Part shown: piece by piece, positions 6,952 through 13,217 of the stretch
Position numbering within the stretch: the stretch's first letter is position 1
How the letters are laid out: every line of letters starts with the position of its first letter
Origin: Magnetospirillum sp. ME-1
GTDB lineage: Bacteria; Pseudomonadota; Alphaproteobacteria; Rhodospirillales; Magnetospirillaceae
Assembly: GCF_002105535.1 (NCBI RefSeq)
Contig: NZ_CP015848.1
Location: 1,612,907-1,676,906, forward strand
Reading direction: 5' to 3'
DNA: 64,000 nucleotides
Program-made: the position numbers and the translations under genes
Notes under the pieces: generated by a model
Database searches by the model: none
The model's input: only the letters and a program-made list of their open reading frames with translations
Told to the model about the DNA's origin: nothing

Positions 6952-7298
6952 GTGACCCTTTCGAGAGCGGCGGCGGCGGCGGATCGTCCAGTAGCTCGAC
7001 GGCCTCCAACGACGTGACCGTCAACGTCACGGTGGACAACACCGACGTCGCCAAGGCGCTGACCATGGCGGCCGAGGCTCAAGCCCAGGCTCAGACCACC
7101 AGTGCGGCGGTCAACGCCGAGGCCATCAAGGCAGTGGCCGCCGGGATCGCCGCCACGGCGGTCAAGTCGGTGCAGGCCATTCAGGACAACACCAAGGCCA
7201 CCCTGGACGCCTACGCGGCCCATGTGGATGGCGGTTCCAAGGCAACCATCATCGCCGCCCTGATCGGGGCTGCTGCGGTGATCTACCACAAGAGGTGA
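6948..7298 (+). CDS. Gly/Ser-start, coiled-coil-like membrane protein (element A)
   Basis: 116 aa. N-terminal GGGGGSSSSSTASNDVTVNVTVDN, a long Ala/Gln-rich helix (about 35-85) with coiled-coil character, and a final hydrophobic segment ATIIAALIGAAAVIYHKR. The element B homologue (15603-15908) has the same start, helix and ending. Most likely a virion membrane protein with its N-terminus toward the capsid shell. No enzyme motif is visible. Confidence 0.6.
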   Translation: MSDPFESGGGGGSSSSSTASNDVTVNVTVDNTDVAKALTMAAEAQAQAQTTSAAVNAEAIKAVAAGIAATAVKSVQAIQDNTKATLDAYAAHVDGGSKATIIAALIGAAAVIYHKR

Positions 7299-7301
7299 TC
7301 C

Positions 7302-7910
7302 ATGGGTTTCGCGCGCGGCCCCATCTTCCAGCTTGTCCCCATTGACCTGACCTCGGCCGGGTCCAAGACCTTTCACGATGTGGCGGGCGTTGTCTCGTTC
7401 GTCCGCGCCGAAGACGCGGGAAAGGCCGAGGTGCTGGGCGCCAAGGTGTCCGTCATGCTGGGCGACGTGGTCATGGACCCGGTGCCCCTGACCACCAACA
7501 GCATCATCCGCATTCGCAAGACGGTGTCCCTGTGCAAGTTCACCTGGGATGCCCAGCCGGGCGTGACCGCCTATATCCTGGTGGCGCCCGACGAAGATGT
7601 GATGATCCACTCCCCGCCGTCGCGCCAACTGGTCACGCAGTCCATGGCCTCCGCCCTGGCGGCCTCGGCGGCCAGTATTGGCACCTCGCCGGCCCTCCTG
7701 GCGGCGGCCAATGGCTCGCGCCAGAAGCTGACCATCAAGAACAACTCCGCCTCGGCCACCCTCTATCTGGGGGAAGGAAATTCCGTCACCACGGCCAGCG
7801 GCTTTCCGCTGGGGCCGGGGGAGGGGTTCACCTTCGAAGGGACCACCGGCGCGGTGTGGGCCATCGCCAGCGCAGCCGCCACCGATGTGCGCATCCTGGC
7901 GGAGGGCTGA
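7302..7910 (+). CDS. Spike-base-like protein (element A)
   Basis: 202 aa, beta-rich, no signal peptide. The N-terminal half (to about residue 125) has little visible similarity to the element B homologue (14986-15603), while the C-terminal 65 residues are nearly identical, including KNNSASA and SGFPLGPGEGFTFEGT. That C-terminal domain recurs in phage receptor-binding proteins as a small beta domain. A plausible reading is that the N-terminus plugs into the capsid vertex and the C-terminus contacts the spike encoded next. Confidence 0.6.
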   Translation: MGFARGPIFQLVPIDLTSAGSKTFHDVAGVVSFVRAEDAGKAEVLGAKVSVMLGDVVMDPVPLTTNSIIRIRKTVSLCKFTWDAQPGVTAYILVAPDEDVMIHSPPSRQLVTQSMASALAASAASIGTSPALLAAANGSRQKLTIKNNSASATLYLGEGNSVTTASGFPLGPGEGFTFEGTTGAVWAIASAAATDVRILAEG

Positions 7911-7912
7911 CC

Positions 7913-8857
7913 ATGGGCATCCTGTCGCCCAATCTCCGTCCCGACCTGGACGCCCTGCGGGTGGACGTGGCTGTGGCCGCTCTGCGCGACGTGGTTAAAG
8001 ACGGCTGGTCCGTCCTGGGGCTGTCCACCGGCATGGTTGACGCTCTGACCGATCAGTTAGGCATCGCCAGCTTGGGGGGCGCCACCTATGACGGCACGGC
8101 CAAGGCGGTGAGCAATCCCGGCGGATACACTGCCAATCTGTGCAGCGGCGGCACCGCGATTTGCAGCACATATTGGAATGCCACATATCAGCCTTCGAAT
8201 GCCTTTGATGGCAACAACAGCACGGTGTGGCAACCGGGGGCTGGGGAAGTCGGGGCGGGTATGAACAATGTATCATTTATCGGATATCAGTTCACATCAT
8301 CTAGGGTAATAAGACAAATTGTAGTCAATCAGGACCCGACTGGCGCGGTAAGTCAGATACAGGTTCAAGCACATATCTCGGGCGCGTGGACAAATATTGG
8401 GTCGGCATCAAGTGTTGCATCGGGGTCCAATAATATTTCAGTTCCGGCAAATGTTGGATCAACGCAATGGCGGGTATTGTGCACAAATAACGGGTCAATC
8501 AGCTATTGGAACATCCGCGAAATTTCGATGGCGGAAGCGGCTGCATCTGCGGCGGTAACCGTGACGTCGAACGCCTTCGCCCTCGGCTTCCAGCCGTCGC
8601 TGGCGCGCATCGTCGCGCCCATGGAGATCGGCTCCGGCGTCGTCGGAACGGATGGCCTGCTTGACCTGTCCCGCGACGGCGCGACCTGGACGGCGGTGCC
8701 GTTGTCCGACCTGGGGAAATTCGACAGCAACACCCGCATCGTCGGGGGCTTGGTCAATCTCGCCGGCCAGCCGGCCGGAACGTCCATTTACTGGCGCTGG
8801 CGCACCACCTCGGGCATCGCCCAGGCGCTGCACGGCGTCTGGGTCCAGTGCAAGTGA
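7913..8857 (+). CDS. Spike/receptor-binding protein with F5/8C (discoidin)-like domain (element A)
   Basis: 314 aa from ATG 7913 (a longer open frame reaches 7532 inside the previous gene). A conserved N-terminal helix region (to about 55) is followed by a discoidin-like segment: YTANLC, YWNATYQPSNAFDGNNSTVW, IGYQF, VIRQIVVNQD, WRVLCTNNGSISYWNIREI. A C-terminal beta domain ends WRWRTTSGIAQALHGVWVQCK. Discoidin domains bind sugars or lipids, which suits host recognition. It is about nine-tenths identical to the element B copy (14038-14982), far above the other genes. The discoidin part is visibly less GC-rich than its flanks (about 8270-8510). Confidence 0.72.
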   Translation: MGILSPNLRPDLDALRVDVAVAALRDVVKDGWSVLGLSTGMVDALTDQLGIASLGGATYDGTAKAVSNPGGYTANLCSGGTAICSTYWNATYQPSNAFDGNNSTVWQPGAGEVGAGMNNVSFIGYQFTSSRVIRQIVVNQDPTGAVSQIQVQAHISGAWTNIGSASSVASGSNNISVPANVGSTQWRVLCTNNGSISYWNIREISMAEAAASAAVTVTSNAFALGFQPSLARIVAPMEIGSGVVGTDGLLDLSRDGATWTAVPLSDLGKFDSNTRIVGGLVNLAGQPAGTSIYWRWRTTSGIAQALHGVWVQCK

Positions 8858-8865
8858 GGTGACCT

Positions 8866-8934
8866 ATGCCGCCCATGCCGTTCAATCCGGGGGACAACCC
8901 CATTCCTGATGACGCTTTCCCGGTGGGCCGCTGA
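8866..8934 (+). CDS. 22-aa Pro-rich peptide (element A)
   Basis: MPPMPFNPGDNPIPDDAF then PVGR. The small ORF is kept in element B (13953-14030, starting MPPMPIKPGENPIPDEF), with conservation at the peptide level and preserved overlap with the following lytic gene (TGATG). Two independent copies with matching residues argue for a translated gene rather than chance. It may be a linker or leader for coupling the lytic enzyme. Function unknown. Confidence 0.55.
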   Translation: MPPMPFNPGDNPIPDDAFPVGR

Positions 8935-9431
8935 TGCTGGCCCGCCTCTTCGGCCTCGGACTTCTAGCCTATGGGGTGTACATGCTGACCGGTTCTCAGG
9001 CGAAAGCCGCCATCATTTCCAGCTACGACACCATGTCGGAGCCCAACGCCGACGTCGATGTGGTCGCCCGCACCATCTGGGGCGAGGCGCGGGGCGAGGG
9101 CGTTACCGGCATGACCGCCGTGGCGAACGTCATCGCCAACCGAGTCGCCCAGCCGGGATGGTGGGGCAGGGGGTGGCGCGGCGTCTGCCTCGCGCCCTAC
9201 CAGTTCTCGGCCTGGAACGCCAATGACCCCAATCTGGTCAAGCTCTCCACCGTCACCACGGCGGACCCGTCATTCGCGGCCGCCGTGGAGATCGCCGCGG
9301 GGGCCGTCTACGGCACCCTGGCCGACATCACCGGCGGCGCCACCCATTACCACGCCCTCAACATCCATCCGGCCTGGGCGGACGAACTGACCCAAACGGC
9401 CCGCATCGGAGGGCATGTGTTCTATGCCTGA
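8934..9431 (+). CDS. Cell wall hydrolase, SleB/Hydrolase_2 type (element A)
   Basis: 165 aa with an N-terminal membrane anchor or signal (LFGLGLLAYGVYML). The catalytic-domain hallmarks are ARTIWGEARGEG near 44-55 with the conserved Glu, AVANVIANRV, APYQFSAWN and ATHYHA. The family cleaves peptidoglycan. In the same slot element B encodes an unrelated lytic transglycosylase, so this is the entry or lysis enzyme. The N-terminal anchor suggests a virion- or membrane-bound form. Confidence 0.8.
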   Translation: MLARLFGLGLLAYGVYMLTGSQAKAAIISSYDTMSEPNADVDVVARTIWGEARGEGVTGMTAVANVIANRVAQPGWWGRGWRGVCLAPYQFSAWNANDPNLVKLSTVTTADPSFAAAVEIAAGAVYGTLADITGGATHYHALNIHPAWADELTQTARIGGHVFYA

Positions 9432-9591
9432 CCTTCTGAACCTGTTGCAGGCCGTGGCGCCGGGCACCTTGCCCGCCGGGGCGATCCTGTACGCATGGTG
9501 GAAGCTGGACCACCGCATCACCGTGCTTGAAGCACGGTGGGAAATCCTCTGGCAGCATCACATCAATTCTCAAAAGGAGACCGGACCATGA
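9424..9591 (+). CDS. 55-aa membrane protein, holin/spanin-like position (element A)
   Basis: MPDLLNLLQAVAPGTLPAG starts a short N-terminal part followed by one hydrophobic helix (AGAILYAWW) and a charged helix DHRITVLEARWEILWQHH. Overlaps the hydrolase by 8 bases and the next gene by 4. The element B homologue (13214-13372) shares VAPGxLPA, WWKLD and the following charged helix. Its place next to the lytic enzyme fits a lysis accessory; this is inferred. Confidence 0.55.
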   Translation: MPDLLNLLQAVAPGTLPAGAILYAWWKLDHRITVLEARWEILWQHHINSQKETGP

Positions 9592-9767
9592 AGTGGTTCC
9601 TCAAGCGCCTGCAGGAAAACTCGACCAAGACCGCCCTGGTGACCGCCGTGGGGGCCGGTGTTGGCGCCGCCACCGGTTCCGTGGACCCCGGCACCGCCGC
9701 CGGTGCCCTGATGGCCGCCCTGGTGGCCTTCCTGACCCCGAACAACGCCGAGGTGCCCCATGGCTAA
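9588..9767 (+). CDS. 59-aa membrane protein (element A)
   Basis: Starts MKWFLKRLQENSTKTALVTA, then two hydrophobic Gly/Ala-rich stretches around 20-50, ending TPNNAEVPHG. Strongly conserved with element B (13044-13217: MKWFLKRLAENSTRTALLTA). Amphipathic head plus hairpin-like membrane part; a holin or a virion membrane protein is possible. Coupled ATGA to the preceding gene. Confidence 0.6.
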   Translation: MKWFLKRLQENSTKTALVTAVGAGVGAATGSVDPGTAAGALMAALVAFLTPNNAEVPHG

Positions 9768-9864
9768 GGGCCGCACCGCCTCGGGCAAGCTCAAGAAGGG
9801 CTACCGCATCACCAAGGGCGGTGCGGTGGTCAAGGCCAAGGCCAAGCGGCGCAAGCGCCGGTAG
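9760..9864 (+). CDS. 34-aa polybasic peptide (element A)
   Basis: MAKGRTASGKLKKGYRITKG, then a Lys/Arg-rich end with KRRKRR; about 40 percent of residues are Lys or Arg and none are acidic. It overlaps the previous gene by 8 bases. Composition suggests DNA condensation inside the particle, like the small basic core peptides of some viruses. I see no equivalent in element B. Confidence comes from coupling and composition only. Confidence 0.5.
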   Translation: MAKGRTASGKLKKGYRITKGGAVVKAKAKRRKRR

Positions 9865-9877
9865 GGAGGGGCTTGCT

Positions 9878-10267
9878 GTGGCAATCGAGATCGACGTCAA
9901 CAATTACAGGTGGGTCGATCAAGGGATATGGAGCAGTTGGAGTAAGGCGCAGCGCCGTGAATTTGTGAACGGAGCCATCGCCCATGGGTATACTCCGATT
10001 GACCCGGTTGATGGGGAGGTTACTCCCCGTCTTGTCCCCCCTGATGGCGCCAACGGGGAGGATGGCGGAACCGCTGCGATCAATGCGGTGACTGCGGATG
10101 ACGCTGGGACTGATGCGGGCCCGCCGGTCGGTGACAGTGCCTCTGGCCTTGGGTTTCAATGGCCGGATTGGGGCATCCTGGCGCAAACCAAGCAATTCCC
10201 ATGGCTGCTGCTGGGGGCTGGGGTAATCCTGGTGGTGATGGCGTCTCGCCGTCATAGGGGGCGGTGA
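9878..10267 (+). CDS. Membrane-anchored hypothetical protein (element A)
   Basis: 129 aa from GTG 9878 after GGGAGGGG; the longer open frame upstream lies in other genes. Soluble acidic N-terminal part (residues 1-100) followed by a hydrophobic segment FPWLLLGAGVILVVMAS and a basic tail RRHRGR. Same type I layout and chromosome slot as the 75-aa gene at 12802-13029 in element B, but without clear sequence similarity apart from the ending. Possibly a virion membrane protein. Confidence 0.5.
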   Translation: MAIEIDVNNYRWVDQGIWSSWSKAQRREFVNGAIAHGYTPIDPVDGEVTPRLVPPDGANGEDGGTAAINAVTADDAGTDAGPPVGDSASGLGFQWPDWGILAQTKQFPWLLLGAGVILVVMASRRHRGR

Positions 10268-10476
10268 TGGCGGAAGAAACCGAATACCAGTCGGGGCCGG
10301 GGTGGGGGCTGGGCGATCCAGTGACCGCCCGCCCGTCTGACTTGGTCACCTATGACCAGTATGGCCCGGACGGGAAGGGGTGGTTCTGGATTGGAACCGT
10401 TGCCATCCCGTCCGCTGCTGCCTACTTCGCGCTTGGGTCGTTCTTCCTCATTGCTTGGGGTTTGACCCGCCGGTGA
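10264..10476 (+). CDS. 70-aa membrane protein, end of late operon (element A)
   Basis: GTG 10264 or ATG 10267; the start is coupled to the previous stop. Soluble first half, then a helix VAIPSAAAYFALGSFFLIAWGL with a two-Arg tail. Its 3' end overlaps the convergent gene at 10448 by 29 bases, with no room for a terminator between them. In element B the same slot carries the 90-aa gene at 12441-12713. Function unknown. Confidence 0.5.
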   Translation: MMAEETEYQSGPGWGLGDPVTARPSDLVTYDQYGPDGKGWFWIGTVAIPSAAAYFALGSFFLIAWGLTRR

Positions 10477-10831
10477 GTTCGGAAAGGGCGTTTTGGACGC
10501 TGTCCGATTTTTCAGCAGAGCTTAGAGGCTGCCATTGCAGGTAGCCGCACTTCTGGCTGGGCGGCACAGCTGCATTGTCGTCCAGCAATATCAGTCGGGA
10601 GAAGTTGTCTTTCCGCTCTGATCGAACCTGCATAGCGTATGGACGCCCGGTGATCCCGCCTTTGAAACGAATGACGGCGGTGTCGCGTCCACTCATCGAG
10701 CATTCGAGATATTTGGCTGTCGGATGAAAGCACGACACGATGTTTGGCGCTGCTTCGCAGATGGTCGCGGCTTGGGCGGCGGCGGGCAAGGCCAGCATGG
10801 CAAAAATCTGAATGGCCATTCTCGGTTTCAT
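10448..10831 (-). CDS. Exported Cys-containing protein (element A accessory slot)
   Basis: 127 aa with a clear signal peptide (MKPRMAIQIFAMLALPAAAQA, cleavage after AQA) and at least four Cys in the mature part, so it is probably disulphide-bonded and periplasmic. It runs opposite to the late genes, sharing an ATGA junction with the HTH gene at 10828. The same slot in element B holds a TolA-C-like protein. A periplasmic protein made with the regulator, hence in the lysogen, is a candidate superinfection-exclusion factor; that role is inferred. Confidence 0.6.
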   Translation of the reverse strand: MKPRMAIQIFAMLALPAAAQAATICEAAPNIVSCFHPTAKYLECSMSGRDTAVIRFKGGITGRPYAMQVRSERKDNFSRLILLDDNAAVPPSQKCGYLQWQPLSSAEKSDSVQNALSELTGGSNPKQ

Positions 10832-11271
10832 GGGTTGGCTCTCCTCTTGACGGCTGATGCGAGCTGGGCGGCGGTGCGAAGTGATACCCCCAGGCGGTAG
10901 GCTATGCGGTCGTTGCGAAAGCCCTTCCAGACCATATCGGCTACAGCTTCCAGTCGTTGCTTGCGCGCTTCCTTCTCGCGATGTTTCATGGCAATTCGAA
11001 GGTGGGCAAGGGCTTGCTCGTCTCCGAGCCCTGGAAATTGCCGTTGCATTTCAGCAACACAGGGGGCTAAGTCGACGTCGCCGGAAGCCTTGCCCAGTGC
11101 GGCTTTGGCGAGCATTTGCAGGGTGCGGAATTTGGCTGTTGCATTCCTGCTACATACTTCAAGCATAGCCTCTCTTTTGGCGCGTTCGCGCACCTCGGAG
11201 AGCATTCTGTCTAAGAACTTCTCAAGGATAGGCAAAGTCTCGCGTGGGATGTCGTAAATGAACTTTTCCAT
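10828..11271 (-). CDS. Helix-turn-helix protein next to dif (element A)
   Basis: 147 aa. N-terminal MEKFIYDIPRETLPILEKFL matches the start of the element B protein at 11502 (MEEMLRYIAPDALPEFGKYL). The C-terminal HTH-like segment is MVWKGFRNDRIAYRLGVSL, again aligned with that protein. Reads leftward, away from the central dif. Best guess is the element's regulator (repressor or late activator), a possible recombination-directionality factor given its place beside the att site. Promoter not identified. Confidence 0.62.
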   Translation of the reverse strand: MEKFIYDIPRETLPILEKFLDRMLSEVRERAKREAMLEVCSRNATAKFRTLQMLAKAALGKASGDVDLAPCVAEMQRQFPGLGDEQALAHLRIAMKHREKEARKQRLEAVADMVWKGFRNDRIAYRLGVSLRTAAQLASAVKRRANP

Positions 11272-11366
11272 GGTGCCCTCGGTCGAATGCCCATTCTGGG
11301 GCGTTGTCCTGTGGCCTTTGGCCGGGCTGGAAAGTATGGAAGTTCAAGCCGTTAGCAAGTGTTTTT

Positions 11367-11394
11367 CGTCGTCATAATATACATTATGCGACAA
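11367..11394 (+). other. Intact dif site between the two elements
   Basis: XerD-type arm CGTCGTCATAA (11367-11377), core TATACA (11378-11383), XerC-type arm TTATGCGACAA (11384-11394). On the reverse strand this reads TTGTCGCATAA-TGTATA-TTATGACGACG, matching the canonical dif layout with the same hexamer core as E. coli dif. The left 19 bases match the left junction and the right 26 bases (11378-11403) match the right junction at 22597-22622. This is the only copy in the window with both good arms and so the probable functional chromosome dif. Confidence 0.85.
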
Positions 11395-11407
11395 ATGGGT
11401 ATGGGGT

Positions 11408-11425
11408 GTAGGTAGGCTAACCTAC
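11408..11425. promoter_or_regulatory. Inverted repeat upstream of the HTH gene (element B)
   Basis: GTAGGT-AGGCTA-ACCTAC, six-base arms with a six-base spacer, 14 bases inside element B from the central dif and upstream of the rightward HTH gene at 11502. TGTAAT directly follows and could be a -10. Size and place suit autoregulation by that HTH protein. It is absent from the element A side. Confidence 0.4.
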
Positions 11426-11501
11426 TGTAATTATTCACTTGATATGCACGCTGAGAGTTTTTATTCCCGCCCTCTTCTCGCCCAGAAAGGGAGGTTTGGG
11501 A

Positions 11502-11936
11502 ATGGAGGAAATGCTCCGCTATATCGCGCCGGATGCTTTGCCTGAATTTGGCAAATACTTGAAGCGCCTGCTTGGTGAGATACATACCAAGGTAAGTGAT
11601 GCGGAAAAGCATTCGTATAGGGTCGCCGCTCTTGAGCGCCAGAGGCAGGCCATACACCTATGCGCCCGCCGCGCCTATGCCCGCATCGTCGGGGGAATGG
11701 ACCGGGACGAAAGCATCCGGCAGGCCGCCCGAGAGGTGCCCTACCCGCCCGAAGCCGTCATTGCCTACCACGTCAAATTGATGGAAAAGAAGCAAGCCGC
11801 ACGGCTCCGCGCGCGCAGAGATGGCCGCATTTTCGCCATGATGCGAGAGGGAAAATCAAACGCAGAAATCGCCCGGAGCCTGGGCGTATCGCCGTCTACC
11901 GTCGCTAAGACGCTGTCAAAAGGGGAACCGACATGA
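11502..11936 (+). CDS. Helix-turn-helix protein next to dif (element B)
   Basis: 144 aa from ATG 11502, preceded by AAAGGGAGG; the frame is open to 11439 but without a better start. C-terminal HTH: MREGKSNAEIARSLGVSPST near 118-137, resembling a LuxR/resolvase-type recognition unit. The N-terminus matches the element A regulator at 10828-11271. Divergent placement of the two regulators around the shared dif means each prophage may control its own late genes from the centre. Coupled by ATGA to the TolA-C-like gene. Confidence 0.68.
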   Translation: MEEMLRYIAPDALPEFGKYLKRLLGEIHTKVSDAEKHSYRVAALERQRQAIHLCARRAYARIVGGMDRDESIRQAAREVPYPPEAVIAYHVKLMEKKQAARLRARRDGRIFAMMREGKSNAEIARSLGVSPSTVAKTLSKGEPT

Positions 11937-12502
11937 GCGCGCCCGTCTACCTTCTAGTGGTCTACCTGGTGGCGGGAAGCCCCATAATCACGACGACACC
12001 AACCCCAGATATGCAAACGTGCAAAGCTCTCGGCGAAGCAGTCAAATCAGTAAAATTCGGCAGCCCAGACCATGCTCGAGAAACTACTATAGCAGGGCCA
12101 TACCAGTGCATCTCACCGACTATCAACGAAACCTCCCCGCTAGCAGAATTGCAAGGAAGGCAAAAAATTAGGGCTCACATCGAAAAATTCTGGAAAGTCC
12201 CAGCTATCGACCAAAATGATAGCGATATTTCCGTAATGATAAAAGTATCAGTACTTCCCGATGGAACGGTTGCATCAGCAGATATTGCATTTGATCCTGA
12301 AATGGCAAAAAACGGATCATACGGAATAGTTGCCGATAGCGCTCGCAGAGCCGTTAGAGCGGCCAGCCCGCTGCCAATTCCACGAGAAAAATACGAACAA
12401 TATCGCGATTTTACGCTCAACTTTAATCCGCGCAGACAATCTAACGGTGCCGAAGCCCCCCAATCGTCCTCACAGCCAGATAAACGCCTGCAGCAGCGAT
12501 GA
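11933..12502 (+). CDS. Membrane-anchored protein with TolA C-terminal-like domain (element B)
   Basis: 189 aa. Hydrophobic start (VYLLVVYLVAGSPII), two Cys (about 30 and 59), then a domain at about 77-166 with the alphaproteobacterial TolA-III/TonB-C pattern: IEKFWKVP, VSVLPDGTV, ADSARRAVRAASPLPIP, YRDFTLNFNP. TolA-III is the docking site used by filamentous phages and colicins. Codon use is clearly more AT-rich than in neighbours, suggesting recent acquisition. Likely made in the lysogen with the regulator; a decoy or Tol-blocking immunity role is a hypothesis. Its 3' end overlaps the convergent gene at 12441 by 62 bases. Confidence 0.7.
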   Translation: MSAPVYLLVVYLVAGSPIITTTPTPDMQTCKALGEAVKSVKFGSPDHARETTIAGPYQCISPTINETSPLAELQGRQKIRAHIEKFWKVPAIDQNDSDISVMIKVSVLPDGTVASADIAFDPEMAKNGSYGIVADSARRAVRAASPLPIPREKYEQYRDFTLNFNPRRQSNGAEAPQSSSQPDKRLQQR

Positions 12503-12713
12503 TCCACCAGCATTTAATGCCTGTGTTTTCGTAAAGCCACTGGCATGGATTAAAATTCAGGGAACCGGGCACCAAGGATGCCTTTCCGAACGCGCCCGGA
12601 ACCCAATTTTCTGCCGACGACGCATCCCCGGCATTGCCCCGAACCCGCTGCAAATCATCCCCGAACCCCCCACTTCCATCGGGCCGGTTCGGGTTAAAAA
12701 CATCAATAATCAC
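12441..12713 (-). CDS. 90-aa membrane protein, end of late operon (element B)
   Basis: GTG 12713 start, coupled to the stop of a 30-aa ORF. Soluble Asn/Gly-rich part (NRPDGSGGFGDD) followed by CQWLYENTGIKCWWIIAAAG with a helix and a basic tail. Occupies the slot of the 70-aa gene in element A. The same frame is open further upstream without a start codon, so a lost upstream start or a frameshifted fusion with the upstream ORF is possible. Function unknown. Confidence 0.45.
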   Translation of the reverse strand: MIIDVFNPNRPDGSGGFGDDLQRVRGNAGDASSAENWVPGAFGKASLVPGSLNFNPCQWLYENTGIKCWWIIAAAGVYLAVRTIGGLRHR

Positions 12714-12802
12714 AGATGGAAACGGAAGCGGCTCCCACTCGCCATCATCCCTCCGCCGCCATGTCCCCCTTCCGTCAGAAGAGTGATTACCTCACCAGCC
12801 AT
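12710..12802 (-). CDS. Possible 30-aa coupled ORF (element B)
   Basis: Starts MAGEVITLLTEGGHGGGGMM with TGATG coupling to the 75-aa gene and GTGA coupling to the 90-aa gene. Gly-rich, no helix. Either a short leader for coupling or the first half of a gene split by a frameshift: the frame of the downstream gene stays open here and encodes a plausible charged stretch. Low confidence. Confidence 0.3.
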   Translation of the reverse strand: MAGEVITLLTEGGHGGGGMMASGSRFRFHL

Positions 12803-13029
12803 CACCGCCCCCTAGCAGCGGACGCCATCAGGACGGCGAAGCCCAAGCCCAGCATGATCATGGGCAAGGTGACGCTCACACCGCCGATGCGCCACGCGAG
12901 ATTGCCGTTGCTGTCCCGGTGGGCATCAGTGGGCGGCCCGCCCTCCTCCACAAGCATTTGGGTCAGGCGCTCCACTTCACTAGTCGGCAGGCGCGGGCCA
13001 TTCAAGGCGTCCAGCGTCTCTTGATCCAT
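12802..13029 (-). CDS. 75-aa membrane-anchored protein (element B)
   Basis: MDQETLDALNGPRLPTSEVE, acidic soluble part, then a helix VSVTLPMIMLGLGFAVLMAS and tail AARGR. Topology and position match the 129-aa gene of element A (soluble N-terminus, C-terminal helix, short basic tail). Probable virion membrane protein. No element B equivalent of the polybasic 34-aa peptide lies before it. Confidence 0.5.
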   Translation of the reverse strand: MDQETLDALNGPRLPTSEVERLTQMLVEEGGPPTDAHRDSNGNLAWRIGGVSVTLPMIMLGLGFAVLMASAARGR

Positions 13030-13043
13030 GGCGCGCCCCTCCC

Positions 13044-13217
13044 CTAGCCCTGGGCGGCGTTGTTCGGGGTGGCGAAGGCCACGAAGGCGGCCATGGCCGC
13101 GCCGATGGCGGTATTGGCATCCACCGACCCGGTAGCCACGCCGATACCCGCCCCCAGGGCTGTCAGCAGGGCGGTACGGGTCGAATTCTCGGCCAGACGC
13201 TTAAGAAACCATTTCAT
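13044..13217 (-). CDS. 57-aa membrane protein (element B)
   Basis: Homologue of the 59-aa protein at 9588-9767, sharing the MKWFLKRLxENSTxTAL head, the Gly/Ala-rich hydrophobic middle and the TPNNA ending. ATG 13217 overlaps the stop of the previous gene as ATGA, the same junction as in element A. The conserved pairing with the WWKLD protein suggests they work together, perhaps in lysis. Confidence 0.6.
   Translation of the reverse strand: MKWFLKRLAENSTRTALLTALGAGIGVATGSVDANTAIGAAMAAFVAFATPNNAAQG

Larger units (their letters stand above)
414..11377 (+). mobile_element. Prophage-like element A, tailless/corticovirus-like, integrated at dif
   Basis: About 10.96 kb between the left half-site (403-430) and the central dif (11367-11394). 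It carries about 25 tightly packed genes on + (847-10476) and two on - (10448-11271). Recognisable modules are a DUF736-like ssDNA-binding candidate, a HUH replication initiator, a P-loop ATPase, a capsid-like protein, many one-helix membrane proteins, an F5/8C-like spike and a SleB-type cell wall hydrolase. No integrase, portal, terminase or tail genes are present, so it presumably uses host XerCD. Element B is a same-order relative in inverted orientation. Assignment to membrane-containing double-jelly-roll phages is inferred from gene content and size. Confidence 0.82.

Noticed and set aside
6965-7000. Possible tandem repeat or CRISPR-like signal in Gly/Ser codons
   Set aside because: These are short coding runs of Gly and Ser codons; no spaced direct repeats of CRISPR type were seen anywhere in the window.
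414-11377. Filamentous (inovirus) prophage
   Set aside because: dif integration and a rolling-circle initiator would fit, but the large capsid-like protein, muralytic enzyme with anchor, discoidin spike and short ATPase do not match inovirus gene sets.
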